Assembly (NCBI GenBank): GCA_002789675.1
Contig: PFTR01000119.1
Location: forward strand, 1 to 32,649
From: Alphaproteobacteria bacterium CG_4_9_14_3_um_filter_47_13
GTDB lineage: Bacteria > Pseudomonadota > Alphaproteobacteria > Micavibrionales > Micavibrionaceae
DNA length: 32,649 nucleotides
Reading direction: 5' to 3'
The position numbers and the translations under genes are program-made. The notes below the pieces were generated by a model. It was not told the DNA's origin. It saw only the letters and a list, made by a program, of their open reading frames with translations, and ran no database searches. This document shows, piece by piece, positions 15,327 through 23,884 of this stretch; position 1 is the stretch's first letter, and every line of letters starts with the position of its first letter.

Positions 15327-15353
15327 TTTACTCAAGTGCAAAGATTCTATAAT
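15327..15353 (+). promoter_or_regulatory. Possible promoter of the response-regulator gene
   Basis: A perfect TATAAT (15348-15353) lies 51 bases upstream of the response-regulator ATG. The best upstream hexamer is TTTACT (15327-15332), only 15 bases away, so the -35 is weak or the spacing is short. The surrounding 15251-15404 gap is AT-rich and shows no other signal. Confidence 0.3.
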
Positions 15354-15404
15354 TAAAGTAAGATAGATTTTAAACATAAAATAATAATGGATTAGTACAG
15401 AATA

Positions 15405-16052
15405 ATGGCTTACCAGCTTCACAGAATAAGCGTTCTGGTCGTGGAAGATAATCAGCCCATGCTGGATATTACAAAATCCCTTCTGATTACATTCGGTGTC
15501 GGACATGTTATTGGCGCGCAAAATGGTGAAGTCGGCTATAAACGTTTTTGCGAATATAATAATGATATTGTTATTGCCGACTGGATGATGAGGCCTATGG
15601 ATGGCATCTCTTTTACACGTCTGGTCAGAAACGATTCCAAAAGCCCCAATCCTTATGTTCCTATTATTCTGATGACAGGATTTAGTGAAAGACGCCGTGT
15701 ACTGCAAGCCAGGGATACGGGCGTCACGGAGTTTCTTGTAAAACCTTTTAACGCACGGGAACTTTATAAGCGTCTGGTGCAGGTCATCGAGCGTCCCCGC
15801 CAGTTTGTACGTTCAACAGATTTTTTTGGCCCCGACCGTCGGCGGAGCAGAAATGCTTCGTACAAAAAATATGAGGGTCCCCGTCGCCGTGACAATGACT
15901 TTCATAACCCTGAAACTCTTAAAGACATTCAGGAGCAACAGAGAAAAGCGCACGAAATTCTACAACGAATCCGTGACGAAGAAGGCCTGGATAAAAGCGA
16001 CAGATTTGATATCAATTCCGATTCCTCCGGAAGTGAAAAGGAAAAAGAATGA
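15405..16052 (+). CDS. CheY-like response regulator with a charged C-terminal tail
   Basis: 215 residues. A complete receiver domain spans about 8-125: acidic pocket Glu14/Asp15 (LVVEDNQ), phosphoacceptor Asp59 (VIADWMM), Thr91 (ILMTGF) and Lys113 (FLVKPF). There is no DNA-binding or enzymatic output domain. Instead a tail contains FFGPDRRRSR and EGPRRRDND, arginine-rich repeats that recur in alphaproteobacterial single-domain regulators, and ends in a Glu/Lys-rich helix. No histidine kinase is nearby, so the input is unknown. Its stop overlaps the next start (ATGA, 16049-16052), so the two products are probably made together and may interact. Confidence 0.9.
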   Translation: MAYQLHRISVLVVEDNQPMLDITKSLLITFGVGHVIGAQNGEVGYKRFCEYNNDIVIADWMMRPMDGISFTRLVRNDSKSPNPYVPIILMTGFSERRRVLQARDTGVTEFLVKPFNARELYKRLVQVIERPRQFVRSTDFFGPDRRRSRNASYKKYEGPRRRDNDFHNPETLKDIQEQQRKAHEILQRIRDEEGLDKSDRFDINSDSSGSEKEKE

Positions 16053-16633
16053 CCAAGGATCAATTCGAAGATAAAAATCCTCCCAGGCATTTCAGCCAGC
16101 CAATCAAACGTAAGGCAGAGTTTATAAAGCCGCCTAATATGTTAAAAGCAAAAGTCGGCTCCGGCGGTTTAAGTGACGAGATCATCGAAAAAGCGCAAAG
16201 CCTGTTACAGAATAATGCCATTGATTTCCAACCTCTGGCGGATATGTATCTCGGCCTCATGATGGAGGGCATAAACTCTGCAAATTCAGAAGATCATAAT
16301 CATGACGGAGAAGTCATTATTGCCGATATGCTATACCCAGCCATGCAACTCAAGGCCAACGGGGGTATGTTTAATTTTCCGCTCGTCACCAGTATTTCAG
16401 ACCGACTGGTTCAGTTTCTGGAGGTTATTGAGGAAGCCGATGCCAATGCTGTTGAAATTGTACTGGCATTTCACACCACAATCAGAGCCGTTATAAATGG
16501 TAAAATAACCGGAAATGGCGGTAGTCATGGCACAGAGATTCTCTCGGCGCTGAATAAAGCCTGCGTTCGCTATTTTGAAAAACATCCCGAAAACCACAAT
16601 AAGACTGTGCAGGACTACAAAACAAAATTCTAG
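16049..16633 (+). CDS. Unknown protein translationally coupled to the response regulator
   Basis: 194 residues, cytoplasmic, no known domain that I can name. The N-terminal third is basic and proline-containing, with FIKPPNMLKAKVGSGGLSDEIIEKAQ (about 24-49), which looks like a conserved anchor motif. The remainder is predicted helical (FQPLADMYLGLMMEGI, FPLVTSISDRLVQFLEVIEEAD, AVEIVLAFHTTIRAVI), resembling a small helical-bundle signalling module. It overlaps the response regulator by 4 bp, so I infer a partner or output protein for it. Its stop TAG shares the palindrome CTAG (16630-16633) with the stop of the convergent phosphoesterase gene. Confidence 0.75.
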   Translation: MTKDQFEDKNPPRHFSQPIKRKAEFIKPPNMLKAKVGSGGLSDEIIEKAQSLLQNNAIDFQPLADMYLGLMMEGINSANSEDHNHDGEVIIADMLYPAMQLKANGGMFNFPLVTSISDRLVQFLEVIEEADANAVEIVLAFHTTIRAVINGKITGNGGSHGTEILSALNKACVRYFEKHPENHNKTVQDYKTKF

Positions 16634-17445
16634 AAATCCGGCATGGTGTTTTTTAAAAAAGGACCGGCAATAACGGGGGCTATATTTTTTGCCAGCCCCG
16701 TTATGTCATCCGTTTCAATAAATGTGCCGCAGAGGGTTCCGTCTCCATCAGCGGGAGTCATTCTTTCAGTTGGCATTTTACGGGTAAATTTTAAAATCGG
16801 AATTTCCTTATGGACGCCAATGACACTGTCATAATCTCCGCACATACCGGCATCTGTCTGATATGCTGTCCCTTTTGTCAGAACTCTGGCATCCGCCGTT
16901 GGAATATGCGTATGCGTTCCGACAATGCCGCTTGCCTTTCCATCCAGCATTTGTGCAAAAGCCATTGTTTCGCTTGTCGTTTCTGCATGAAAATCTATAA
17001 AAATCGCATCCACGTTTTTTCGTAAAACAACCTGCTTCATGAGGTCATTGACAGCCGCAAACGGATCATCCAGTGGCTCCATAAAAACCCGCCCCATGTA
17101 ATTGACAATAAGAATTTTTCGCCCGTCATCAAGATGATGAAGATAGGTTCCCTTCCCCGGTGTTCCTTTGGGAAAATTATCAGGACGCAGTAGCCGTGGA
17201 TCACGATCAATATAAAGAATGATTTCCTTCTGTCCCCAGATATGATTGCCTGTTGTGATACAATCTACACCCAGATCATACAGATCCTTACAGATTTTAC
17301 CGGTAATCCCATGACCATGCGCTGCATTCTCGCCATTCACAATAACGACATCCGTCCGCAGATTTCTTTTAATATCCGGCAGATATTTCTCGACCGCCTC
17401 ACGCCCCGAACGTCCCATAATATCGCCTAAAAATAAAATACGCAT
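16630..17445 (-). CDS. YmdB-family metallophosphoesterase (TIGR00282)
   Basis: A 271-residue calcineurin-like phosphoesterase of the YmdB type, which hydrolyses cyclic nucleotides in characterised members. Metal-binding motifs are visible in order: FLGDIMG (5-11), VIVNGENAAHGHG (34-46), TTGNHIW (65-71), IFIDFHAETTSE and GTHTHIPTADA. The C-terminus has ERMTPADGDGTLCGTFIETD, typical of the family. It sits 11 bp downstream of the 5-formyl-THF cyclo-ligase gene, a common alphaproteobacterial pairing. Confidence 0.93.
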   Translation of the reverse strand: MRILFLGDIMGRSGREAVEKYLPDIKRNLRTDVVIVNGENAAHGHGITGKICKDLYDLGVDCITTGNHIWGQKEIILYIDRDPRLLRPDNFPKGTPGKGTYLHHLDDGRKILIVNYMGRVFMEPLDDPFAAVNDLMKQVVLRKNVDAIFIDFHAETTSETMAFAQMLDGKASGIVGTHTHIPTADARVLTKGTAYQTDAGMCGDYDSVIGVHKEIPILKFTRKMPTERMTPADGDGTLCGTFIETDDITGLAKNIAPVIAGPFLKNTMPDF

Positions 17446-17456
17446 AATATTACTTT

Positions 17457-18038
17457 CTAATCACAAAAACGGTGGATCTGTTGGGGTGTTATCACCCAGT
17501 CGAGCCGTTCATCATGCGGCTCCACAGGAAGATTAAATATTACGGCCTGCTGGGCATAACAAACGCCCACTGCCACGACCTCTTTCTTATGACGTAAAGC
17601 CCGTAATGTAGCATCATAATAACCGCCGCCATAGCCTAGTCTATATCCTTTACGATCAAAGGCCAGCAAAGGTACAATAACAATATCCGGCTCAACCCAT
17701 TCAGATTTCTCATTGAGAACAGGTTGCAGAATATTAAAAAGACCGGCTTCAAGAGGATCGTTTTCTTTCCAGACAACAAACCGTAAAATCCTGCTTTCTT
17801 TCTCTATGACTGGCAAAGCACAGCAAAAGCCCTCTTTGAGCAGCCTTTCTAGAATATAGCCCGGATCAAACTCTTTTCCACGTGGCCAGTACAACGCGAT
17901 AATTTGTTCTTTTTGTGGCTTTATAGAGTCAAAAAATAGCTCACAAACAACATCCGTATCCTCATTATTAAAAATATGGATACGATCACGATGCCGAATG
18001 GCTTCCTGACGAAGAGTTTCTTTGGAAAGATCATTCAT
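17457..18038 (-). CDS. 5-formyltetrahydrofolate cyclo-ligase
   Basis: A 193-residue enzyme (YgfA/FthC/MTHFS) that converts 5-formyl-THF and ATP to 5,10-methenyl-THF, returning the stored folate to one-carbon metabolism. The ATP-binding motif PLLAFDRKGYRLGYGGGYYDATL (about 123-145) and GVCYAQQ are complete, and the N-terminus has the usual LRQEAIRHRDRI. In many bacteria 6S RNA lies just upstream of this gene, but the 142-bp AT-rich gap here (18039-18180) shows no 6S-like fold. Confidence 0.95.
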   Translation of the reverse strand: MNDLSKETLRQEAIRHRDRIHIFNNEDTDVVCELFFDSIKPQKEQIIALYWPRGKEFDPGYILERLLKEGFCCALPVIEKESRILRFVVWKENDPLEAGLFNILQPVLNEKSEWVEPDIVIVPLLAFDRKGYRLGYGGGYYDATLRALRHKKEVVAVGVCYAQQAVIFNLPVEPHDERLDWVITPQQIHRFCD

Positions 18039-18180
18039 AATATATTTCTAACACAAGAAAACGCAGCCTCTGTACAAATTTTCTATGAGATTTCGGCTAT
18101 TACCATTAATCTTAATAATTATATTAACATTTTGAGGCTTATAATAGGATTCCATTATTACATATTAGGAATTATGACTG

Positions 18181-18900
18181 ATGAGAATATTAATATGCAT
18201 TACTATTTTTCTTTTCCAGATTTCTTATGTGCATGCGCAAACCAAGATTATATCGGAAGACAGTACGATTCAGAAGCTCATGCGGCAAAAAAATGTCGAT
18301 AAAAGCCTCAAATACCCCGACATCTGGTTCCGGCAGGGTGAAAAATATTATTATGGACAAGAAGAGACGCTTGACTATGAACGAGCCTATCAATACTGGC
18401 AGGAAGCCGCTGAAAAAAACAATTATGCACCGGCGCAATATGGGCTTGGACTGACAAGATTATATGGACGGGGAGTCTCTAAAAATTATAAAGAGGCTCT
18501 TATATGGTTTTCCAAAGCCGCCGCGCAGAATTACGAACCGGCCTTTTACAGGTTGGGAGCGCTCTATTATGAGGGTCTAGGCATGGAGAAACGTGATCCG
18601 AAACAGGCCCGGAACTGGTTTCATCGCGCCGCACTTAAGGGGGATCTGGATGCGACATACGCTCTTGGCCTGATTTATTATAATGGTGACGGCATGGAAA
18701 AAGACTATGTCAACGCCTTTCGTTTATGGCTGCGCTGCGCTGAAAATAATAATGCTGATGCGCAATTCAATATCGGAACGCTTTACGAGAATAAAAAAGG
18801 GGTAGAGCTGGATATCGAGAAAGCAAAAGAATGGTATGTAAAAGCTGCAGAACAAGGTCACGAAGGAGCAATTGAGGCGCTTGAGGCTCTGGGCTATTAA
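18181..18900 (+). CDS. Secreted SEL1-repeat (TPR-like) protein
   Basis: 239 residues. A signal peptide covers about 1-20 (ILICITIFLFQISYVHA). Five SEL1-type repeats of 36-38 residues start near YYYGQEETLDYERAYQYW (residues 58-75), then NYAPAQYGLGLTRLYGRG, NYEPAFYRLGALYYEGLG, DLDATYALGLIYYNGDG and NADAQFNIGTLYENKKG. SEL1 repeats form superhelices for protein binding, often in envelope or secretion functions; the ligand here is unknown. A TATAAT at 18140-18145 could be its -10, without a clear -35. Its TAA overlaps the TAA of the convergent MBL gene in the palindrome TTAA (18897-18900). Confidence 0.92.
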   Translation: MRILICITIFLFQISYVHAQTKIISEDSTIQKLMRQKNVDKSLKYPDIWFRQGEKYYYGQEETLDYERAYQYWQEAAEKNNYAPAQYGLGLTRLYGRGVSKNYKEALIWFSKAAAQNYEPAFYRLGALYYEGLGMEKRDPKQARNWFHRAALKGDLDATYALGLIYYNGDGMEKDYVNAFRLWLRCAENNNADAQFNIGTLYENKKGVELDIEKAKEWYVKAAEQGHEGAIEALEALGY

Positions 18901-19682
18901 AGCTCTACATTTAAAGTAAGTCCATCATAAGATGGTTCAAATCCTTGAGGAAGCTCATTTTTTAGCGTTTGATAATCCATAAATTTTGACAGTCCTGCGA
19001 CGTAAACTTTCTTGGCTTTAATTTTTTCATTCAGGGCATAAAGCCTGCTAAGCGGCGCATGACTGACATGATCTTCTTTATGATACCCCGCCCCGTCGGC
19101 GATCCAGACATCAATACCGCGCAGAGTCTCTATGGCCTTGTCATCCAGATCCAGCATATCCGCAGAGTATCCAATATTTCCAAAGCGGTAGCCCACACAG
19201 TCACAATTGCCATGATTTTGAAAAAAAGGCGTAAACGGGATGTCTCCCAGTGTTTTTATACGACCATAATCTGTTTCATCCAGAACATGGGCAATGAGAA
19301 CCTTGTGATACTCATCCCTGTCTTCAAACATATAGTCAAAGCGTTGTTGCAGAGCGTCTATCGTGGCTTGATTGCTGAAAATATCAATCATGCGCCCCGT
19401 TCTGATCCGGACAACCCGTAACTCATCAATGCCCATGATATGGTCACTATGCGCATGAGTGTATAAAACAGCATCAAAGCGATCAAGGTTTAGACGGGTC
19501 AACTGGCTACGAAAATCAGGGCCTGTATCAATAATCAGAGTTGTTTCTTCGGTTCTGATGACGGCACAGGGGCGATCACGTCTGTTTTTTGGTTCATGCG
19601 GGTCACAAACACCCCAGTCATTGCCAATGGCGGGAACACCGGAAGAGACACTGCATCCCAATAAAATAAACTCGGCTTTCAT
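18897..19682 (-). CDS. PhnP-like MBL-fold metal-dependent hydrolase
   Basis: A 261-residue metallo-beta-lactamase-fold protein. The metal-binding motif THAHSDH (75-81) is complete, with His157 (FFQNHG), Asp175 (YSADM) and His208 (VSHAPLS) further on. N-terminal GCSVSSGVPAIGNDWGVCDP is typical of the PhnP-like group found beside tatD in Alphaproteobacteria. Near the C-terminus relatives usually read T-N-x-H-x-D-x-D-Y; here it is AGLSKFMDY (229-237), so the last metal-ligand His appears replaced by Ser232. That comparison is from memory. The start overlaps the tatD stop (ATGA), so the two are translationally coupled. Confidence 0.9.
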   Translation of the reverse strand: MKAEFILLGCSVSSGVPAIGNDWGVCDPHEPKNRRDRPCAVIRTEETTLIIDTGPDFRSQLTRLNLDRFDAVLYTHAHSDHIMGIDELRVVRIRTGRMIDIFSNQATIDALQQRFDYMFEDRDEYHKVLIAHVLDETDYGRIKTLGDIPFTPFFQNHGNCDCVGYRFGNIGYSADMLDLDDKAIETLRGIDVWIADGAGYHKEDHVSHAPLSRLYALNEKIKAKKVYVAGLSKFMDYQTLKNELPQGFEPSYDGLTLNVEL

Positions 19683-20476
19683 CTCAATTCCGCCTTGTCA
19701 AAAAGCCGAAAAAAATTGTTTTTTGTGTGGCTTGCAAGATTTTCTTCAGATATTTGATGAAGACTTGCCAAAAATTTTCCGGTATGATTCATCAAGGCTG
19801 GCTCATTGGTTTTGCCACGATGTGGCTCAGGTGCAAGAAACGGTGCATCTGTTTCAATCAGGGTGCGCTCCAGTGGCACATCTCTGGCAAAATCCTGTAA
19901 ATCAGCAGCATTTTTAAAGGTAACAATGCCAGAGAAAGAAATATAAAATCCCATATCAAGCGCGGCTTCCCCCAGATTCCGGCTGGAACTGAAGCAATGC
20001 ATCACACCTTTAAGGGCTGTTCCTGTTCCCTCCACCCGGAGAATGTCGATCATGTCATCATCGGCGTCACGGGCGTGAACAATTAGCGGAAGTCCTGTCT
20101 CAAGACAGGCATGTATATGCTTGATAAAGCTTTCTTTTTGGTCTTCTATTGAAGAGCTTTTATAGTAATAGTCAAGACCGCTTTCTCCAATGCCAACGAT
20201 TCGCGGATCAGACTGCGCCAGGTCTATAAGCTTTTCCAGCGTTATAGCTTTTTCCTCTGCAAGCCCTGCATCATGCGGGTGTGTACCCACACTGCCCCAG
20301 ACATTCCCGAACTGCTTAATGACCGCCAGAATATCAGGAAACTCTTGAGTAATATCACAACAAACCGTCAACATCCCGTCAATCCCTGCTGCGGCTGCAT
20401 TCTCCACAACCTGTGCCACCCCCCCGAGATTGAGCATGCGTTTATGGATCAGATGACAGTGAGAATCGATATACAT
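19679..20476 (-). CDS. TatD-family deoxyribonuclease
   Basis: A 265-residue TIM-barrel metal-dependent hydrolase with family motifs SHCHL (5-9), GTHPHDA, GIGESGLDYYY, PLIVHARDADDD, GVMHCFSSS and IETDAPFLAPEPHRGKTNEPA. TatD enzymes cut DNA from the 3' end and act in DNA repair or quality control. It lies between metG and the MBL hydrolase gene, 3 bp after the metG stop, in a minus-strand run from the carboxypeptidase gene onward. Confidence 0.95.
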   Translation of the reverse strand: MYIDSHCHLIHKRMLNLGGVAQVVENAAAAGIDGMLTVCCDITQEFPDILAVIKQFGNVWGSVGTHPHDAGLAEEKAITLEKLIDLAQSDPRIVGIGESGLDYYYKSSSIEDQKESFIKHIHACLETGLPLIVHARDADDDMIDILRVEGTGTALKGVMHCFSSSRNLGEAALDMGFYISFSGIVTFKNAADLQDFARDVPLERTLIETDAPFLAPEPHRGKTNEPALMNHTGKFLASLHQISEENLASHTKNNFFRLFDKAELR

Positions 20477-20479
20477 TGA

Positions 20480-22075
20480 TTATGCCGTTGCCTTTTTAAC
20501 AGGCTCTTCCTCCACAATACGCGGAAAAATGCCTTCAGGTTTATGAATGGGTGTACCGGATTTAAGCTTATGGGCATCACTAATAAAACTAAAATCCCGC
20601 TCTGCTTCCGGAATATCAAGCTGATCCAGCATTTTTGCCGCGCTCTCCGGTGTCACGGGGAGCATCATAAGTGCAAGACAGCGAATGGTTTCCGCCAATA
20701 CATACAACACCGTACCCATTCGCGCCGGACCTTCTTTTTTTAACGTCCACGGTGCCTGATGGTCGATATAGATATTGGCTTCATCGGCAAGCTTCATAAT
20801 ATCCTCTAAGGCGCGGTGGATCATAAACCTGTCATAATACTCCCGTAGTCCCGCCAGAACCGTGACATGCGCCTGCTCCAGCAATATTTTGTCCGCATCC
20901 TGTAACAACCCTGGCTCCGGAATCTTCTCGTCGCAGTTTTTATGGATCATGGACAGCGTGCGCTGCGCCAGATTGCCAAGGGAATTCGCCAGATCACCAT
21001 TCATACGGGCAACCGCATGGTCACGGCTGAAATTCCCGTCCTGCCCATGCGATACTTCGCGCATCAGAATATAACGTGTCTGGTCAAGGCCAAAATCGCG
21101 TACCAGATCATAGGGCGAAATCACATTGCCAACGGATTTGGACATTTTCTGACCCTCGACATTGATAAAGCCATGGGCGAAAATCTGCCCGGGCAGAGGA
21201 ATATCCGCTGCCATCAGGAAAGCAGGCCAGAATACAGTATGAAACCGTGTAATATCCTTTCCGATGACATGAACATCACAAGGCCAGAATTTTTTGAATG
21301 CCGCGCTCTCCAGATCAGGATAGCCAACACCGGTCATATAATTCGTCAGAGCGTCAAGCCAGACATACATGATATGGTCTTTATCCTCCGGCACAGGAAC
21401 GCCCCAGTCAAAACTGGTTCGCGAAACAGATAAATCCTTGAGACCGCCCTCCTGCGATACAAAAGAGATGACTTCATTCCGCCGCGATTCCGGTTCAATG
21501 AACTCCGGATGCGCCTTAAAATATGAAAGAAGTTTATCAGTATAAGCCGATAGCCTGAAGAAATAGCTCGGTTCTTCTTTCCATGTAACTTCCGCGCCAG
21601 AAGGGGCGAATTTTTTGCCACCATCCCCGTCCGTCAACTCGTCCTCTCCAAAAAACGCTTCATCACGAACAGAATACCAGCCCTCATATTTACCCAGATA
21701 AATATCGCCCTTTTCCCTGATTTTGTTCCAGAGCTCCTGCGCCGCTTTATAATGGCGCGCCTCGGTTGTGCGGATAAAACCGTCATTGGAAATATTCAGA
21801 TCTTTCGTCATCTGAATAAATTCGGCAGACGTCTTATCGCAAAAGTCCCCTGGTTTCATGCCATTTTTTTCAGCTGTAGTTGCAACTTTCTCGCCATGTT
21901 CATCCGTGCCGGTTAGAAAGAAAACCTCGTGACCATCCAGCCGCTTGAAACGCGCCACAACATCCGTAAGGATCGCCTCATAAGCATGTCCCAGATGCGG
22001 CGAACCATTCACATAGGAAATGGCTGTGGTGATATAAAACGGTTTTTTTTGATCCATTACTTTTTTTTGATCCAT
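20480..22075 (-). CDS. metG: Methionyl-tRNA synthetase
   Basis: A 531-residue class I synthetase charging tRNA-Met. The HIGH signature is SPHLGHAYEA (about 20-29), followed by FLTGTDEHGEKV and the KMSKS loop GQKMSKSVGN. The cysteine zinc knuckles of the long form are absent, as in the shorter alphaproteobacterial type, and there is no C-terminal dimerisation domain. The start region is a tandem duplication: the protein begins MDQKKVMDQKKPFYI. The first ATG (22073-22075) has a GAGG at proper distance and overlaps the holB TAA by one base, so I use it. Confidence 0.97.
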   Translation of the reverse strand: MDQKKVMDQKKPFYITTAISYVNGSPHLGHAYEAILTDVVARFKRLDGHEVFFLTGTDEHGEKVATTAEKNGMKPGDFCDKTSAEFIQMTKDLNISNDGFIRTTEARHYKAAQELWNKIREKGDIYLGKYEGWYSVRDEAFFGEDELTDGDGGKKFAPSGAEVTWKEEPSYFFRLSAYTDKLLSYFKAHPEFIEPESRRNEVISFVSQEGGLKDLSVSRTSFDWGVPVPEDKDHIMYVWLDALTNYMTGVGYPDLESAAFKKFWPCDVHVIGKDITRFHTVFWPAFLMAADIPLPGQIFAHGFINVEGQKMSKSVGNVISPYDLVRDFGLDQTRYILMREVSHGQDGNFSRDHAVARMNGDLANSLGNLAQRTLSMIHKNCDEKIPEPGLLQDADKILLEQAHVTVLAGLREYYDRFMIHRALEDIMKLADEANIYIDHQAPWTLKKEGPARMGTVLYVLAETIRCLALMMLPVTPESAAKMLDQLDIPEAERDFSFISDAHKLKSGTPIHKPEGIFPRIVEEEPVKKATA

Positions 22076-22078
22076 TAC
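22043..22078 (-). repeat. 18-bp tandem duplication covering the metG start codon
   Basis: Two perfect 18-bp copies (22043-22060 and 22061-22078), each holding the ATG, GATC and an A8 run on the coding strand. The result is two in-frame start codons and a repeated M-D-Q-K-K peptide. Only the outer copy has an SD at the right distance. The two A8 tracts are potential slippage sites. Confidence 0.9.
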
Positions 22079-23241
22079 AAGGCCTCTTTGAAAAATGAAA
22101 ATGCACCCAGAACAGCATGACGCTTATCCAGACTGGCGGCGCTTACTGTATCAAAATGTTCCTGAAGCTGACCAGCAATTTCTATCCAGTCCCGCAAACT
22201 GTAATGCGCCAGCATTTTCTGTGTTGCTTCATTATCAAGCGGACTGTGCAGAATTTCTCCCCGCGCTTTGGCACGCAGAAGCGCATTTACGATCCAGAGC
22301 AGAACATCCTGAAAGGCCTGCAGACTCTCTTCCTGCCCTTGCCGTCCCATAGCTTCGGCCAGCATATGGATTTGCGACCATTGCCAGTTCGGCCAGCTAT
22401 AAAACAGTGCCATGATTTTGGATACGGCCTCAAGTCCGCCTTCTTCTGCAATTTTAATCCCCTGCCCGATACTGCCGCTGGAAATATGAAAGAGAACATC
22501 GCGGTCACTCTGCGAAAGCGCCCCATGATCTCTGGCAATCAGAGTACCGAAATTTTCACGATTCAGTGGCTGGAACGTCAGTGTACGACACCGTGAACGG
22601 ATTGTTGGAATCATTGCGCCAAGCCTGTGGCAAACGAGTATGAGCAAGGCATTTGAAGGCGGTTCTTCCAGTATCTTCAGAATAGCGTTCTGGGAGCTGC
22701 GGTTCATTGTGTCTGCATCATCCACAATCACAACGCGCCAGCCTCCTTGCGAAGCTGTTTTACGCAAAAAAGGCGTGATACGACGTATTTCATCAACTTC
22801 AACAGTCCCCTTATAACGGTTTTTTTTGTCGTCAAACAAGCGCTCAATCGTCAGCAGATCAGGGTGTCCTCCCGAGGCCACTTGCCGAAAAACGCTCTCA
22901 TCAGGGGCAACAAAAATATTTTGCGCCGCTTCTTCCTTCGGCAAATCAGTCCCGAACAGACCACCCTCCGCACTTTGTCCAGAGTCTTTGCCCTGTTTAA
23001 ATAAATAACGCGCCAGCCGAAAGGCCAGCGTCGATTTTCCAATACCCTGCAAGCCTGAAAAAATCAGCGCATGCGGTAGCGTATTATCTTTTATCCGGGC
23101 TTTCAAAGCAGCTTCAATCTCTTCATGCCCCAAACAATCCACCATCTGGCGAGGAGCAAGCAAGTTATGAACGCTTTCAACAGGCGCTAACGGCTCGTCT
23201 TCAAGCAAATCATTTTCCAGTTCTTCGAACTCGTCAAACAT
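22075..23241 (-). CDS. holB: DNA polymerase III subunit delta'
   Basis: A 388-residue clamp-loader subunit of the AAA+ type. N-terminal helices (LAPRQMVDCLGHEEIEAAL) precede Walker A SGLQGIGKST (about 63-72). The central VVIVDDADTMNRSSQNAILKILEEPP is the Walker B and arginine-finger region, and TIRSRCRTLTF is the SRC motif. A C-terminal collar domain follows. The delta' subunit opens the way for loading the beta clamp. Its start overlaps the tmk stop by 8 bp, the classic tmk-holB pair. Confidence 0.95.
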   Translation of the reverse strand: MFDEFEELENDLLEDEPLAPVESVHNLLAPRQMVDCLGHEEIEAALKARIKDNTLPHALIFSGLQGIGKSTLAFRLARYLFKQGKDSGQSAEGGLFGTDLPKEEAAQNIFVAPDESVFRQVASGGHPDLLTIERLFDDKKNRYKGTVEVDEIRRITPFLRKTASQGGWRVVIVDDADTMNRSSQNAILKILEEPPSNALLILVCHRLGAMIPTIRSRCRTLTFQPLNRENFGTLIARDHGALSQSDRDVLFHISSGSIGQGIKIAEEGGLEAVSKIMALFYSWPNWQWSQIHMLAEAMGRQGQEESLQAFQDVLLWIVNALLRAKARGEILHSPLDNEATQKMLAHYSLRDWIEIAGQLQEHFDTVSAASLDKRHAVLGAFSFFKEAL

Positions 23242-23884
23242 TTTGTAATCTTCTCAAAGCAATCATTTGCATCTCGTTTGCAATCTCGTTAATTGTACGA
23301 TCTGCATCAATCATAACACAGCGCTCGGGAAAACGTTCGGCAATCGCAAAAAACCCCTGCCGCAGCTTTTCATGGAAAGCCATTCCGATTTTCTCAAAAC
23401 GGTCTTCCTTGATGTCCGTTTCGTTCTGGCGTCTTCCGGCTCTGGCCAGCCCCTTATCAACAGCAATATCCAGAATAAAGGTCATATCCGGTTCAAAGCC
23501 ACCCAGCGCCAGATGCACAAAGCTTTCAATAATATCCGGCTCAACCCCATGGCCATAGCTCTGGTAAACCCGGGTTGAATCGGTAAAACGATCTGAAATC
23601 ACAATTTTTCCGGCGGTCAGTGCCGGCATAATAAGCTGTGTCACATGCATCTGCCGCGCCGCAAAAAAAAGGAGGATCTCCGCCATCGGAGTCCAGTCTC
23701 CGCCATTTCTATGGACAAGAAGCTCCCGTATCTTCTCGGCCTCCGGTGTTCCGCCGGGTTCGCGGGTTGTGACAACATCATGACCCTGTTTTCTCAGGCT
23801 TTCGGCCAGCATACCAATCTGTGTTGTCTTTCCAGTGCCTTCACCGCCTTCAATAGAAATGAACATGCCCTTATTGCGGCTCAT
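23234..23884 (-). CDS. tmk: Thymidylate kinase
   Basis: dTMP kinase making dTDP for DNA synthesis; 216 residues from the chosen start. The P-loop is EGGEGTGKTTQ, then TTREPGGTPEAEKIR, the DR motif SDRFTDSTRVYQ and a LID with ARAGRRQNETD. The frame continues 6 codons further upstream to an ATG at 23902, but a strong SD (GGAGG) sits 8 bases before the ATG at 23882-23884, which gives the usual short N-terminus MSRNKGMFISIEGG. It overlaps the carboxypeptidase gene by 14 bp. Confidence 0.96.
   Translation of the reverse strand: MSRNKGMFISIEGGEGTGKTTQIGMLAESLRKQGHDVVTTREPGGTPEAEKIRELLVHRNGGDWTPMAEILLFFAARQMHVTQLIMPALTAGKIVISDRFTDSTRVYQSYGHGVEPDIIESFVHLALGGFEPDMTFILDIAVDKGLARAGRRQNETDIKEDRFEKIGMAFHEKLRQGFFAIAERFPERCVMIDADRTINEIANEMQMIALRRLQNV

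Noticed and set aside
18039-18180. 6S RNA upstream of the 5-formyl-THF cyclo-ligase gene
   Set aside because: That is its usual place in many bacteria, but this gap is only 142 bp, very AT-rich and shows no long hairpin with a central bubble.
20942-21433. A 163-codon + strand frame inside metG
   Set aside because: Antisense to conserved synthetase motifs, with no ribosome-binding site or recognisable domain.
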